A DNA stretch of 64,000 nt from an uncultured Marinobacterium sp. (GTDB taxonomy: Bacteria; Pseudomonadota; Gammaproteobacteria; Pseudomonadales; Balneatricaceae): the NCBI GenBank assembly GCA_947501565.1, contig CANMWJ010000001.1, forward strand, positions 62,001-126,000. The letters run 5' to 3'. This document shows, in pieces, positions 56,360 to 63,851 of the stretch (the stretch's first letter is position 1; the number at the start of each line of letters is the position of its first letter). The translations under genes were made by a program, and so were the position numbers. The notes under the pieces were generated by a model. It made no database searches, was not told the origin of the DNA, and was given only the letters and a program-made list of their open reading frames with translations.

Positions 56360-59233
56360 TCAGGCCGATGCGGCCTGGATACGTTGGTTTTCTTCAGTAC
56401 TGGTGGTTGCGCTGAGCTTGGGTTGTGTCACCCGGTCCACCAGATAAACGATCGATTTGTAGTCGATGCCGCTGTGATGGCTCAGGCCGATCTCACAGGT
56501 CCGGCTGGTGGAGTAACCCTGTTGGCAACTGCTGACGCTCGCTTTCAGCGTGCGCAATGCCGAGGCATTCAGCTCCGGTGTGCTGAAACCTTTGTCACCG
56601 GCAAAACCACAGCAGGTGATCTGATCCGGGATCACCACCTGGGTAGAGCAGGCGTTCATGATGCGTTTCAGCTTCTCGGCCTGGCCCATGCGCGTCGCAC
56701 TGCAGGTGATATGCAGAGCAACCGGTTCATTGACCGGATTGAACAACAGGCGCTCCATCAGGAACTGGTCGATAAAATCGACGGTGTCGTACAGTTTGAT
56801 CTGCTCGCTGATGTTCTCGCGCAGGCGCAGTGTGCAGGGGCTGGTATCTGAATACACAGGGATCTGCCCGCCATTGGTTGCCTTCATCAGAATCTGCTCG
56901 ATCTCCGATGATTTCGAGTCTGCTGCATCAAACATCCCTTTAGATTGGAACGGCATTCCGCAGCAAAGTTTGTCCAGTTCGTCCGGGTAGATCACCTCAA
57001 AACCTGCTTTGCGCAGCAGCGCTTCGGTTTTGTCTGCCAATGACGTACGGTCTTCGTCGCCACGGGCAGGGCCCATGGTGCGACTGGCACAACTTGGCAG
57101 ATAAACCACCTTTGGCGCACCAGGATTAACCACCGGCTTTTGGGTGTCGATTTTAGGGGCCGCAGTCGGCATCGACGGCGTCCACTGCTGCACAGCTCCG
57201 CCGGATACTTTGCGGGCAAATCCGGTCACCGCAGACATCGTCTTGGTGCCCATCACCGCATGAGTGGCGTCAGCCACGGTGAAGGCAGCTTTGGTTGCTT
57301 TGGTGATGCCGCCATAATGGTCGGCGACCCACTGTGCCAACTTGGTGTGGTTCTCATTGTTACGGCTGCGGATCGAACGGGTCAGGTTGCCGGTATTGAT
57401 CTCGACCGGACAGGTTGTGGAGCACAAACCGCAGGCTGCACAGGTGTCGGTGCCCTGATACTGGTACTCCTTGCGCAACTCCGCCAGACGTTCACTGTCT
57501 TCTCCACTCGCTTCCAGGCGGGCAATTTCACGCCACAATACGATACGCTGGCGTGGACTCAGGGTCAGGTCGCGTGACGGGCAGGTCGGTTCGCAGAAAC
57601 CACACTCGATGCACTTATCCACAATCGGATCGGCAGCGGGCATCGGTTTCAGGTTTTCGATATGCACCTGTTTGTTGCGGTTCAGGATCACGCCCGGGTT
57701 GAGGATCTCCTGTGGATCCAGCAGCTCTTTCAGCTCCCACATCAACGAGTAGGCTTCTTCACCCCACTCCATCTCAACGTACGGAGCCATGTTACGGCCT
57801 GTACCGTGTTCCGCTTTTAGTGAGCCGTCGTATTTACCGACCACCATCTTGCCGACGTCATCCATCAACCCTTCGTAACGCTGGATCTCCTCATCGCTAT
57901 CAAAGGCCTGGGTGAATACGAAGTGCAGGTTACCTTCCAGCGCGTGGCCGAAGATCAGGGCTTCATCGTAGTGGTATTTGTGGAAGATCTGGTGCAGGTC
58001 GTGCACCGCGTCTGCCAGCTCTTCTACCGGGAAAGCCACGTCTTCGATGATCACGGTGGTGCCGGTCATACGTACCGCGCCTACCGCCGGGAACAGGCCT
58101 TTACGGATCGCCCAGTATTTGGCGTACTCTTTCGGATCTGTGGTGAACTCAACCGGCTTAGATGTTTGCAGGTGGGCAATAGAAGCTTTGATCTCCTCTA
58201 CCTGTGCCAGCAGTTTGTCTGGATCGCCGGAGCGGGTTTCGACCAGCAGGGCGGCGGCGTCTTCCGGTAGTTCGCGGATAAAGGCGGGCATCCCCTCTTT
58301 ATTTTCCACGGAATGAAGACCAGCGCGGTCCATCAGCTCAACCGCAGAGACCGGTGTTTTCTTCAGGATCGCAACCGCTTCACAGGTGGTGCGGACTGTA
58401 TCGAAAAAGATCAGCGCAGAGGCTTTGTTTGGGTGCTCGTCGACGGTTTGGTAGGTGATCTCGGACATGAAGCCCAGGGTCCCTTCGGAGCCGATCATCA
58501 GGTGCTGCAGAATATCGATCGGGTCTTCATAGTCGACCAGCGCATTCAGTGAGTAACCGGTGGTGTTTTTCAGTCGGTACTTATGACGAATGCGGTTGCT
58601 CAGTGTTTCGTTGGTACGGGTCTGGCGAGCCAGTGCATCCAGCGCATCCAGCAAGCCTTTATGGGACTGGCGAAATCTAGCGACAGAATCGGCATTGCCG
58701 GTATCCAGCTGAGTACCGTCGGCCAGCACCAGCTTCATGCTTTTCAGCGTGCGGTAACTGTTCTGTGCCGTGCCGCAGCACATGCCACTGGCGTTGTTGG
58801 CGGCGATACCGCCGATCTTGGCAGCGTTAATCGATGCTGGATCGGGCCCGATCTTCTTGTTGAACGGTGCCAGGTATTTGTTTGCGTGTCCGCCAATGAC
58901 ACCCGGTTGCAGGGCAATCGTGGAGGCGTCGTCATTGATTTCGTAACCGGTCCAGCCGTCACCCAGCTGAATCAGTACAGAATCGGTAATCGCCTGTCCG
59001 GACAGGCTGGTGCCAGCGGCACGGAAGGTCACCGGGATACGATCTTCGGCGGCCAGTTTTACGATGCGGGAGACCTCGTCAGCGTTTTCAACGCGAACGA
59101 CAATCTGTGGAATCAAACGGTAGAAGCTGGCGTCGGTACCGTATGCCAGTGTGCGGAGGGGATCGCTGATCAGACGTTTTTCAGGAATAAACGCCTGCAG
59201 CTGTTCATGAAACGCCTGATATTGCTGTTTCAT
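56360..59233 (-). CDS. FAD- and Fe-S-containing D-lactate (2-hydroxyacid) dehydrogenase, Dld-II type
   Basis: 957 residues. An N-terminal FAD PCMH domain (about 35-240; VTFRAAGTSLSGQAITDSVLI and IGGIAANNASGMCCG) and a FAD-oxidase C domain (about 270-530, with FGHALEGNLHFVF) are fused to an iron-sulfur module. Two 4Fe-4S motifs are in CIECGFCEPTCPSRDL (near 545) and CAACGLCSTTCPVEIN (near 605). The C-terminal CCG domains have CCGMPFQSKG and CCGFAGDKG. The architecture is that of Dld-II-type D-lactate dehydrogenases of Shewanella and relatives. Proximity to a TRAP 2-oxoacid/lactate transporter and pdhR supports lactate; D-2-hydroxyglutarate or another D-hydroxyacid is a possible alternative. 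Confidence 0.85.
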   Translation of the reverse strand: MKQQYQAFHEQLQAFIPEKRLISDPLRTLAYGTDASFYRLIPQIVVRVENADEVSRIVKLAAEDRIPVTFRAAGTSLSGQAITDSVLIQLGDGWTGYEINDDASTIALQPGVIGGHANKYLAPFNKKIGPDPASINAAKIGGIAANNASGMCCGTAQNSYRTLKSMKLVLADGTQLDTGNADSVARFRQSHKGLLDALDALARQTRTNETLSNRIRHKYRLKNTTGYSLNALVDYEDPIDILQHLMIGSEGTLGFMSEITYQTVDEHPNKASALIFFDTVRTTCEAVAILKKTPVSAVELMDRAGLHSVENKEGMPAFIRELPEDAAALLVETRSGDPDKLLAQVEEIKASIAHLQTSKPVEFTTDPKEYAKYWAIRKGLFPAVGAVRMTGTTVIIEDVAFPVEELADAVHDLHQIFHKYHYDEALIFGHALEGNLHFVFTQAFDSDEEIQRYEGLMDDVGKMVVGKYDGSLKAEHGTGRNMAPYVEMEWGEEAYSLMWELKELLDPQEILNPGVILNRNKQVHIENLKPMPAADPIVDKCIECGFCEPTCPSRDLTLSPRQRIVLWREIARLEASGEDSERLAELRKEYQYQGTDTCAACGLCSTTCPVEINTGNLTRSIRSRNNENHTKLAQWVADHYGGITKATKAAFTVADATHAVMGTKTMSAVTGFARKVSGGAVQQWTPSMPTAAPKIDTQKPVVNPGAPKVVYLPSCASRTMGPARGDEDRTSLADKTEALLRKAGFEVIYPDELDKLCCGMPFQSKGMFDAADSKSSEIEQILMKATNGGQIPVYSDTSPCTLRLRENISEQIKLYDTVDFIDQFLMERLLFNPVNEPVALHITCSATRMGQAEKLKRIMNACSTQVVIPDQITCCGFAGDKGFSTPELNASALRTLKASVSSCQQGYSTSRTCEIGLSHHSGIDYKSIVYLVDRVTQPKLSATTSTEENQRIQAASA

Positions 59234-59292
59234 AGCCTATTAACCTCACCAACTCTCGTTCTGCTCAGGCAGATATTCTTATAGGGTGCTTT

Positions 59293-59336
59293 AAAAAGGG
59301 GCCGCTACCACCAAATATTGGGCGTAGTGGGCGGCC
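59293..59336 (-). terminator. Possible terminator after the TRAP operon
   Basis: On the minus strand a GGCCGC/GCGGCC outer stem with an inner CCAC/GTGG pairing is followed by CCTTTTTAAA. It lies 60 bases before the D-lactate dehydrogenase start, so that gene probably needs its own promoter or read-through. Confidence 0.6.
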
Positions 59337-59363
59337 AAAAGGTTTGGATTTGCCGTGATATGT

Positions 59364-59400
59364 GCCGGCGACATCCTTTTTTGTCCCGGATGTCGCCGGC
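59364..59400. repeat. Large perfect inverted repeat between dctM and the lactate dehydrogenase gene
   Basis: Thirteen-base-pair perfect stem (GCCGGCGACATCC and its complement) with an eleven-base loop. No U-run follows on the minus strand; it may protect the 3' end of dctM mRNA. Confidence 0.7.
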
Positions 59401-59413
59401 GTATTTTTACTGA

Positions 59414-60799
59414 TTAGCTGTATGCGATGGCTGGCAACCACAGCACCAGTTGCGGCCAGAACACCAGAATCAACAGGCCAATCAGCTGCAGGATGATGAA
59501 CGGGATAACGCCGGTGTAGATGTCGCGCAGCTTCACGTTTGGTGGGCATACACCCTTCAGGTAGAAGAGCGCGAATCCGACCGGCGGTGTTAAGAACGAT
59601 GTCTGCAAGGCCATCGCCACGAGCATCACGAACCACACCAGTTCCGGGTTATCCACAACACCGTAACCGTCGATATCCAGACCTAGGGCTGAGATCACCG
59701 GTGCCAGCAGTGGCAGGATGATCAGCGTGATCTCGATCCAGTCCAGGAAGAAGCCTAGCAGGAAGATCACAGCCAGAATAAAGAAGATGATGCCGTACGG
59801 ACCAAATGGCAGACCGGTCAGGAAGGACTCGATCAGCTCGTCACCACCCAGCTCACGTAGTACCAGGGCGAAACAGGTCGCACCGATAAAGATCGCGAAT
59901 ATATACGCGGTGGTGTTCATGGTGCCGCCAACAACTTCTTTCAGAACCTTGAAGTTGAACTTACGGTTGTACATCGCCAGCAGCGTTGCACCGAATGCGC
60001 CTACACCGGATGCCTCGGTCGGTGTTGCGATACCTGCAAAGATAGAACCCAGTACCACGAAGATCAGCAGCAACGTTGGCAGAACCGCCTTCATTACGTT
60101 CAGGAAGACACCCATGGTGATCGGTTTTGCATCCGCAGGAATTGGCGCTGCATCCGGTTTTACGAAACCGGTGATCAGGATGTACAGGATGTAGAAAGCA
60201 CCCAGCATCAGGCCTGGAATGACCGCACCCATGAACAGGTCACCTACAGACAGACCCAGCTGGTCAGCCATGATTACCAGCATGATGCTTGGTGGAATCA
60301 GGATACCCAGGGTACCGGCAGAGGCGATAGTGCCCAGTGCCAGTGGCATGGCATAACCCTGTTTAGTCATGGATGGCAGCGACATTACCGCCAGCAGGAC
60401 AACAGATGCACCGATGATACCGGTGGATGCTGCCAGGATAATACCGATCGCGGTCACGGTGATCGCCAGACCACCACGTACGCGGCCGAACAGCTCCTGC
60501 ATGGACTGCATCAGACGTTCTGCAACGCCGGACTTATCCAGCATGATACCCATGAATATGAACATCGGTAGGGCCACCAATATCCAGTTATCCATGATCT
60601 TCCAGAGGCGGTTAACCACCAGACCCAGTGTGGTGTAATCCAGACCGGTCATAGTGTCCATGTAAATATCAGCCAGGTATCCGATACCGGCAAAAATTAC
60701 GCCAATACCACCTAGTACCCAGGCTACAGGGATACCGGTAAACAGCAATGCGATGAACGACAGGAACATCGCAATGACAAGAATCTCATTGATCTCCAT
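59414..60799 (-). CDS. dctM: TRAP transporter large permease (DctM)
   Basis: 461 residues, about twelve to thirteen transmembrane helices. Typical segments: LVALPMFIFMGIMLDKSGVAERLM, AASTGIIGASVVLLAVMSLPSMTKQGY and GTLGILIPPSIMLVIMADQLGLSVGDLFMGAVIPGL. It forms the sodium-driven pore with DctQ. Its ATG shares one base with the dctQ stop (TAATG). Confidence 0.93.
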   Translation of the reverse strand: MEINEILVIAMFLSFIALLFTGIPVAWVLGGIGVIFAGIGYLADIYMDTMTGLDYTTLGLVVNRLWKIMDNWILVALPMFIFMGIMLDKSGVAERLMQSMQELFGRVRGGLAITVTAIGIILAASTGIIGASVVLLAVMSLPSMTKQGYAMPLALGTIASAGTLGILIPPSIMLVIMADQLGLSVGDLFMGAVIPGLMLGAFYILYILITGFVKPDAAPIPADAKPITMGVFLNVMKAVLPTLLLIFVVLGSIFAGIATPTEASGVGAFGATLLAMYNRKFNFKVLKEVVGGTMNTTAYIFAIFIGATCFALVLRELGGDELIESFLTGLPFGPYGIIFFILAVIFLLGFFLDWIEITLIILPLLAPVISALGLDIDGYGVVDNPELVWFVMLVAMALQTSFLTPPVGFALFYLKGVCPPNVKLRDIYTGVIPFIILQLIGLLILVFWPQLVLWLPAIAYS

Positions 60800-61326
60800 T
60801 AAGCATCTCCTCGCAGCAGCAGTGTCAGGTCACGGATCAGGCGGGAAACCATCGCCAGTCCAAGCAGGGCAAAAGTAATTGGAATGGTACTTTTGATCAG
60901 CCAGCGCCACGGGAGGCCGGATGGAGCGTCGGAGTGTTCGTTGATACGCCAGGAGTCGGCAACAAAATCCAGACTGTGGAAAAAAACGATAGCGATAAAC
61001 GGCATTACCAGGACCAGAATACCGATCACCTCGATCAGACGCTTAGTCTTAGCGCGGAACGAGGAGTAGAACAGGTCAACACGGATGTGGGAATTGGTGG
61101 TTTGTGCATAGGACAAACCAAACATCACACCAACGGCATAGAGATGCCATTGCAGTTCTTCCAACGCGATCAGTCCGCTGGCAAAACCTTTACGCAATAC
61201 AACCTGAAGAATAATAACCAGCACCAGTACCACATAGGCCCAGGCGACGGTTAAGCCGATGCGCTGAATAAAGCGATCAATGCCATCGGCCAGCGGCACT
61301 GACGGAAGCTTTTCATTTTCAGTCAC
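60799..61326 (-). CDS. dctQ: TRAP transporter small permease (DctQ)
   Basis: 175 residues from the GTG at 61324-61326, preceded by AAGGGTGGG seven bases away; an earlier in-frame GTG at 61338 lies within that ribosome site and is rejected. Four transmembrane helices are evident, including AWAYVVLVLVIILQVVLR and HLYAVGVMFGLSYAQTTNSHIRVDLFYSSF, the family signature. One-base overlap with dctM. Confidence 0.9.
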   Translation of the reverse strand: MTENEKLPSVPLADGIDRFIQRIGLTVAWAYVVLVLVIILQVVLRKGFASGLIALEELQWHLYAVGVMFGLSYAQTTNSHIRVDLFYSSFRAKTKRLIEVIGILVLVMPFIAIVFFHSLDFVADSWRINEHSDAPSGLPWRWLIKSTIPITFALLGLAMVSRLIRDLTLLLRGDA

Positions 61327-61388
61327 AAGAATACCCACCCTTAATACACAATCTTTATAGTTATCTTCCCGACTGGCGGGAATGCAGA

Positions 61389-61404
61389 CGGGCCCGAAGG
61401 CCCG
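61389..61404 (-). repeat. Hairpin between dctP and dctQ
   Basis: CGGGCC/GGCCCG stem with a four-base CGAA-type loop. No T-run. Placed after the first gene, it would protect dctP mRNA and allow excess binding protein over permease. Confidence 0.65.
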
Positions 61405-61451
61405 CCTGATGAAGCGCCTGCAGAGCAGGTCAGCTTAGGAGTGCGATGTCA

Positions 61452-62525
61452 TTACTTCTTCTGAGCACGTGGCAGGAATGCGTTTGCTTCCCACAGGTCG
61501 TAACCTTCACGGAAGGTGCTCATGTCATCCCATACTTTCTTGAAGAAAGGATCTGCAGCGGTTTTTTCTGCAACCACTTCGTCCCACTTGTTCTTGAAGG
61601 TATCCAGCATGGTCTGGTTCCAGTAGCGGATCTCTACACCGTTGTCAGCAGCTTTCTTCATTACTTCGAACTGCATGGATTCGCCTTCAGCGATCGCGTT
61701 GGTCATAGAAGCTTTACAGGTGGTTTCAACCATTGCCTGCTGGCCTTTAGACATCTTGTTCCAGGTGTCTTTGTTGATCAGAAGTTCGAATACGGTTGCC
61801 TGCTGGTGCCAACCTGGGAAGTAGTTGTACTTAACGATCTTGTGCAGACCCAGACGCTGGTCGATTGCTGGCTGGGAGAATTCAGTCGCGTCGATAGCGC
61901 CTTTCTCCAGAGCACCGAAGATCTCACCGCCTGGCAGCTGAACGGTACCTACACCCAGTTTTTCCATTACGGAAGCACCCAGACCGAAGAAGCGCATGTT
62001 CAGGCCTTTCAGGTCTTCAGGTTTCTCGATTGGCTTGGAGAACCAACCGGAAGTTTCAGGAGAGATGATCGCACAAGGAGTTACTTTTACGTTGTAACCC
62101 GCGTTGTCGTACATCTCCTGATACAGGTTCATACCGTTGCCGTAGTACAGCCACGCCATGTACTCACCCGCTTCAGGACCGAAAGGTACAGCGGAGAACA
62201 GTGCAGCCGCTGGCATTTTGCCCTGCCAGTAGCCCGCAGTGGAGTAACCGGAGTTCACTTTACCGGAGGAAACAGCATCCAGAATTTCAGGAGGGCTTAC
62301 CAGTTTGCCCGGCTCGTAAATCTTCATTTTTACTTTGCCGTCGCTCACGGTTTTCAGCTGATCAGCAACCCAAACGATCGGAGTACCTAGTGCAGGCAGG
62401 TGTGAACCGAACGCGATAGGTGTTTTCAGCAGCAGCTTGTCAGCAGCCTGAGCCGGAGCAGAAACAGTCGCAACAGCGGCGGTTACTACCGCAGCGGAAA
62501 TCAGGGTTTTAGCAAACTTTTTCAT
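61452..62525 (-). CDS. dctP: TRAP transporter solute-binding protein (DctP/TakP type)
   Basis: 357 residues with a signal peptide (1-27, ending APAQA). The mature protein is the periplasmic receptor. Segments GKVKMKIYEPGKLVSPPEILDAVSSGKVNSGYS and GAIDATEFSQPAIDQRLGLHKIVKYNYFPGWHQQATVFELLIN resemble the TakP/TTHA0766 group, which binds 2-oxoacids such as pyruvate, or calcium lactate. ATG 62525 has AGAGG seven bases upstream. First gene of dctP-dctQ-dctM. A perfect PdhR-type operator and a sigma70 promoter lie just upstream, so pyruvate probably induces it. The exact substrate is inferred. Confidence 0.9.
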   Translation of the reverse strand: MKKFAKTLISAAVVTAAVATVSAPAQAADKLLLKTPIAFGSHLPALGTPIVWVADQLKTVSDGKVKMKIYEPGKLVSPPEILDAVSSGKVNSGYSTAGYWQGKMPAAALFSAVPFGPEAGEYMAWLYYGNGMNLYQEMYDNAGYNVKVTPCAIISPETSGWFSKPIEKPEDLKGLNMRFFGLGASVMEKLGVGTVQLPGGEIFGALEKGAIDATEFSQPAIDQRLGLHKIVKYNYFPGWHQQATVFELLINKDTWNKMSKGQQAMVETTCKASMTNAIAEGESMQFEVMKKAADNGVEIRYWNQTMLDTFKNKWDEVVAEKTAADPFFKKVWDDMSTFREGYDLWEANAFLPRAQKK

Positions 62526-62605
62526 GACACATCCTCTAGATGTTTATTTTTTGTTATTCGGGACCAAAAGGCGGTGATCATGGGTCACCAACCTTGCTGC
62601 TGAAT

Positions 62606-62620
62606 ATTGGTAATACCAAT
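62606..62620. promoter_or_regulatory. PdhR-type operator 1 (dctP side)
   Basis: ATTGGTAATACCAAT, perfect ATTGGT-N3-ACCAAT palindrome. It lies just downstream of the predicted dctP transcript start, a roadblock position. Confidence 0.85.
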
Positions 62621-62640
62621 TTACCAGCGCTTGGTTTTGT

Positions 62641-62670
62641 ACTGTATTTTTTTTAATCAGTACTTGTCAA
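62641..62670 (-). promoter_or_regulatory. Sigma70 promoter of the dctPQM operon
   Basis: On the minus strand, TTGACA (62665-62670, perfect) and TACAGT (62641-62646), 18-base spacer; transcript start near 62635, about 110 bases before dctP. Confidence 0.65.
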
Positions 62671-62753
62671 TAATTTTTTGTGGATAATTATCATGTGGCG
62701 TAAATATTGACCTTTACAAATAATTGGTCGAAAGTTGAGCAATCGTTATTGAG

Positions 62754-62782
62754 TTGACTAGATTGGTATTACCAATTTTAAT
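62754..62782 (+). promoter_or_regulatory. Sigma70 promoter of pdhR, with operator 2 in its spacer
   Basis: TTGACT (62754-62759) and TTTAAT (62777-62782), 17-base spacer. Operator 2 occupies 62762-62776, that is, almost the entire spacer, so bound PdhR would block RNA polymerase directly. Confidence 0.7.
62762..62776. promoter_or_regulatory. PdhR-type operator 2 (in the pdhR promoter)
   Basis: ATTGGTATTACCAAT, perfect palindrome between the -35 and -10 boxes. Confidence 0.88.
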
Positions 62783-62854
62783 ATCACCTAGCCATAACGG
62801 CTTACAACGAGCGTAGGTTTTTCTTTGCTGAGAGGTTACGCTTGGGATTACACT

Positions 62855-62869
62855 ATTGGTCTTACCAAT
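62855..62869. promoter_or_regulatory. PdhR-type operator 3 (before the pdhR ribosome site)
   Basis: ATTGGTCTTACCAAT, palindromic arms, ending 21 bases before the pdhR start codon. Supports autoregulation. Confidence 0.85.
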
Positions 62870-62890
62870 CAGCTAGGGGAGTTATTTCGC

Positions 62891-63658
62891 ATGGCATATC
62901 AACGGGTTAAGCAACCTAAAATCTCGGATGTGATCATGGAGCAGCTGGAAGCGATGATCCTCGAAGGGAGTCTCAAGCCGGGACAGAAGTTGCCGCCGGA
63001 GCGGGAGATGGCCAAGCAGTTTGAAGTGTCCAGGCCCTCCTTGCGTGAAGCTGTGCAGAAGTTGACGGCAAAAGGAATGTTGATCAGTCGGCAGGGTGGC
63101 GGCACTTATGTTTCGGAAGATATCGGTGGTTCTTTCTCCGATCCGCTACTGGAGCTGTTCCGCACTCATCCCGAGGCGCAGTACGACCTGCTGGAGTTTC
63201 GACATGCGCTGGAAGGTGTGACCGCCTACTACGCAGCGCTGCGCAGCACGCCCGCAGATAAAGAGGCGATTCAGCAGTGTTATGCGGATCTTGAGCGTTA
63301 TCACGAGAACAAGGAGTTCGACAAAGAGGTATACGCGGATGTGGATTTTCACCTGGCGATCGCCGAATCCACCCACAACATGGTGTTGTTGCATATGATG
63401 CGTGCGCTGTTCAGCCTGCTGCGCCAGCATATCTGGGACAACCTGCAGAACATCTATCCCAAGGCGGACTACCGCGAAAAGATCCATTCTCAGCACAGAG
63501 TGCTGATGGATGCCATACTGTCCGGTGAGCCTGAAAAAGCTAGGAAAGCCGCGCATCACCACCTGGCTTATGTCGAGGACGCACTGTTAGAAGGGCAAAA
63601 GGAGAATACCCGTCTGGAGCGTGCTTTACGTCGCGCGAACATCACTCCCGAGTCCTGA
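62891..63658 (+). CDS. pdhR: Pyruvate dehydrogenase complex repressor PdhR (GntR/FadR family)
   Basis: 255 residues from ATG 62891, which follows GGGGAG; MAYQRVKQPKISDVIMEQLEAMILEGSLKPGQKLPPEREMAKQFEVSRPSLREAVQKLTAKGMLISRQGGGTYVS is the winged-helix domain and is close to Escherichia coli PdhR. The C-terminal FCD domain (about 95-235) has LEFRHALEGVTAYYAALR, DVDFHLAIAESTHNMVLLHMM (metal/ligand His) and HHHLAYVEDAL. It senses pyruvate and releases the operators. It sits between a 2-oxoacid/lactate transporter and aceE. Its own gene carries two operators. Confidence 0.95.
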   Translation: MAYQRVKQPKISDVIMEQLEAMILEGSLKPGQKLPPEREMAKQFEVSRPSLREAVQKLTAKGMLISRQGGGTYVSEDIGGSFSDPLLELFRTHPEAQYDLLEFRHALEGVTAYYAALRSTPADKEAIQQCYADLERYHENKEFDKEVYADVDFHLAIAESTHNMVLLHMMRALFSLLRQHIWDNLQNIYPKADYREKIHSQHRVLMDAILSGEPEKARKAAHHHLAYVEDALLEGQKENTRLERALRRANITPES

Positions 63659-63668
63659 TTGTATTAAA

Positions 63669-63684
63669 ACTACAAAAATGTAGT
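63669..63684. promoter_or_regulatory. Inverted repeat ACTACA-N4-TGTAGT between pdhR and aceE
   Basis: ACTACA (63669-63674) and TGTAGT (63679-63684). The same half-site is used, in opposite orientation, by the palindrome at 63721. It could also be a weak end hairpin for pdhR. Confidence 0.5.
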
Positions 63685-63720
63685 CAGTAATCACCCCTGT
63701 AGACTGTTTGAACATAATTT

Positions 63721-63735
63721 TGTAGTATTACTACA
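63721..63735. promoter_or_regulatory. Palindrome TGTAGT-N3-ACTACA in front of aceE
   Basis: TGTAGTATTACTACA, a perfect 15-base palindrome whose core fits the general FadR-subfamily shape TnGTnnnACnA. A further half-site ACTACA lies at 63745-63750. It differs from the ATTGGT operators. Confidence 0.6.
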
Positions 63736-63851
63736 TACATAATAACTACACACGAAGATGGATGCCTTTATTGCGGTGCAGCATGAGTGCTGGTCTGCAG
63801 GTGTTAGGGCTAACAAGAATTCCCGCGAAAAAACAGAGTGGAGAAGGCAAA

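Larger units (their letters stand above)
62526..62890. other. Divergent regulatory region between dctP and pdhR
   Basis: 365 bases without a gene. It holds three perfect PdhR-type operators and two outward-facing promoters (each listed separately). The frame of pdhR is open upstream to 62825, but that stretch contains the third operator and lacks a ribosome site at its start. Confidence 0.8.

Noticed and set aside
62821-62860. Possible thiamine-pyrophosphate riboswitch (CTGAGAGG text) before pdhR
   Set aside because: Only the short CTGAGA piece is present; the second conserved half with its ACCTGAT...GGATAATGCC pattern is missing.
62825-62890. N-terminal extension of pdhR by 22 codons
   Set aside because: The stretch contains PdhR operator 3, its first codon has no ribosome site, and the shorter start gives the conserved MAY-type PdhR N-terminus with GGGGAG upstream.
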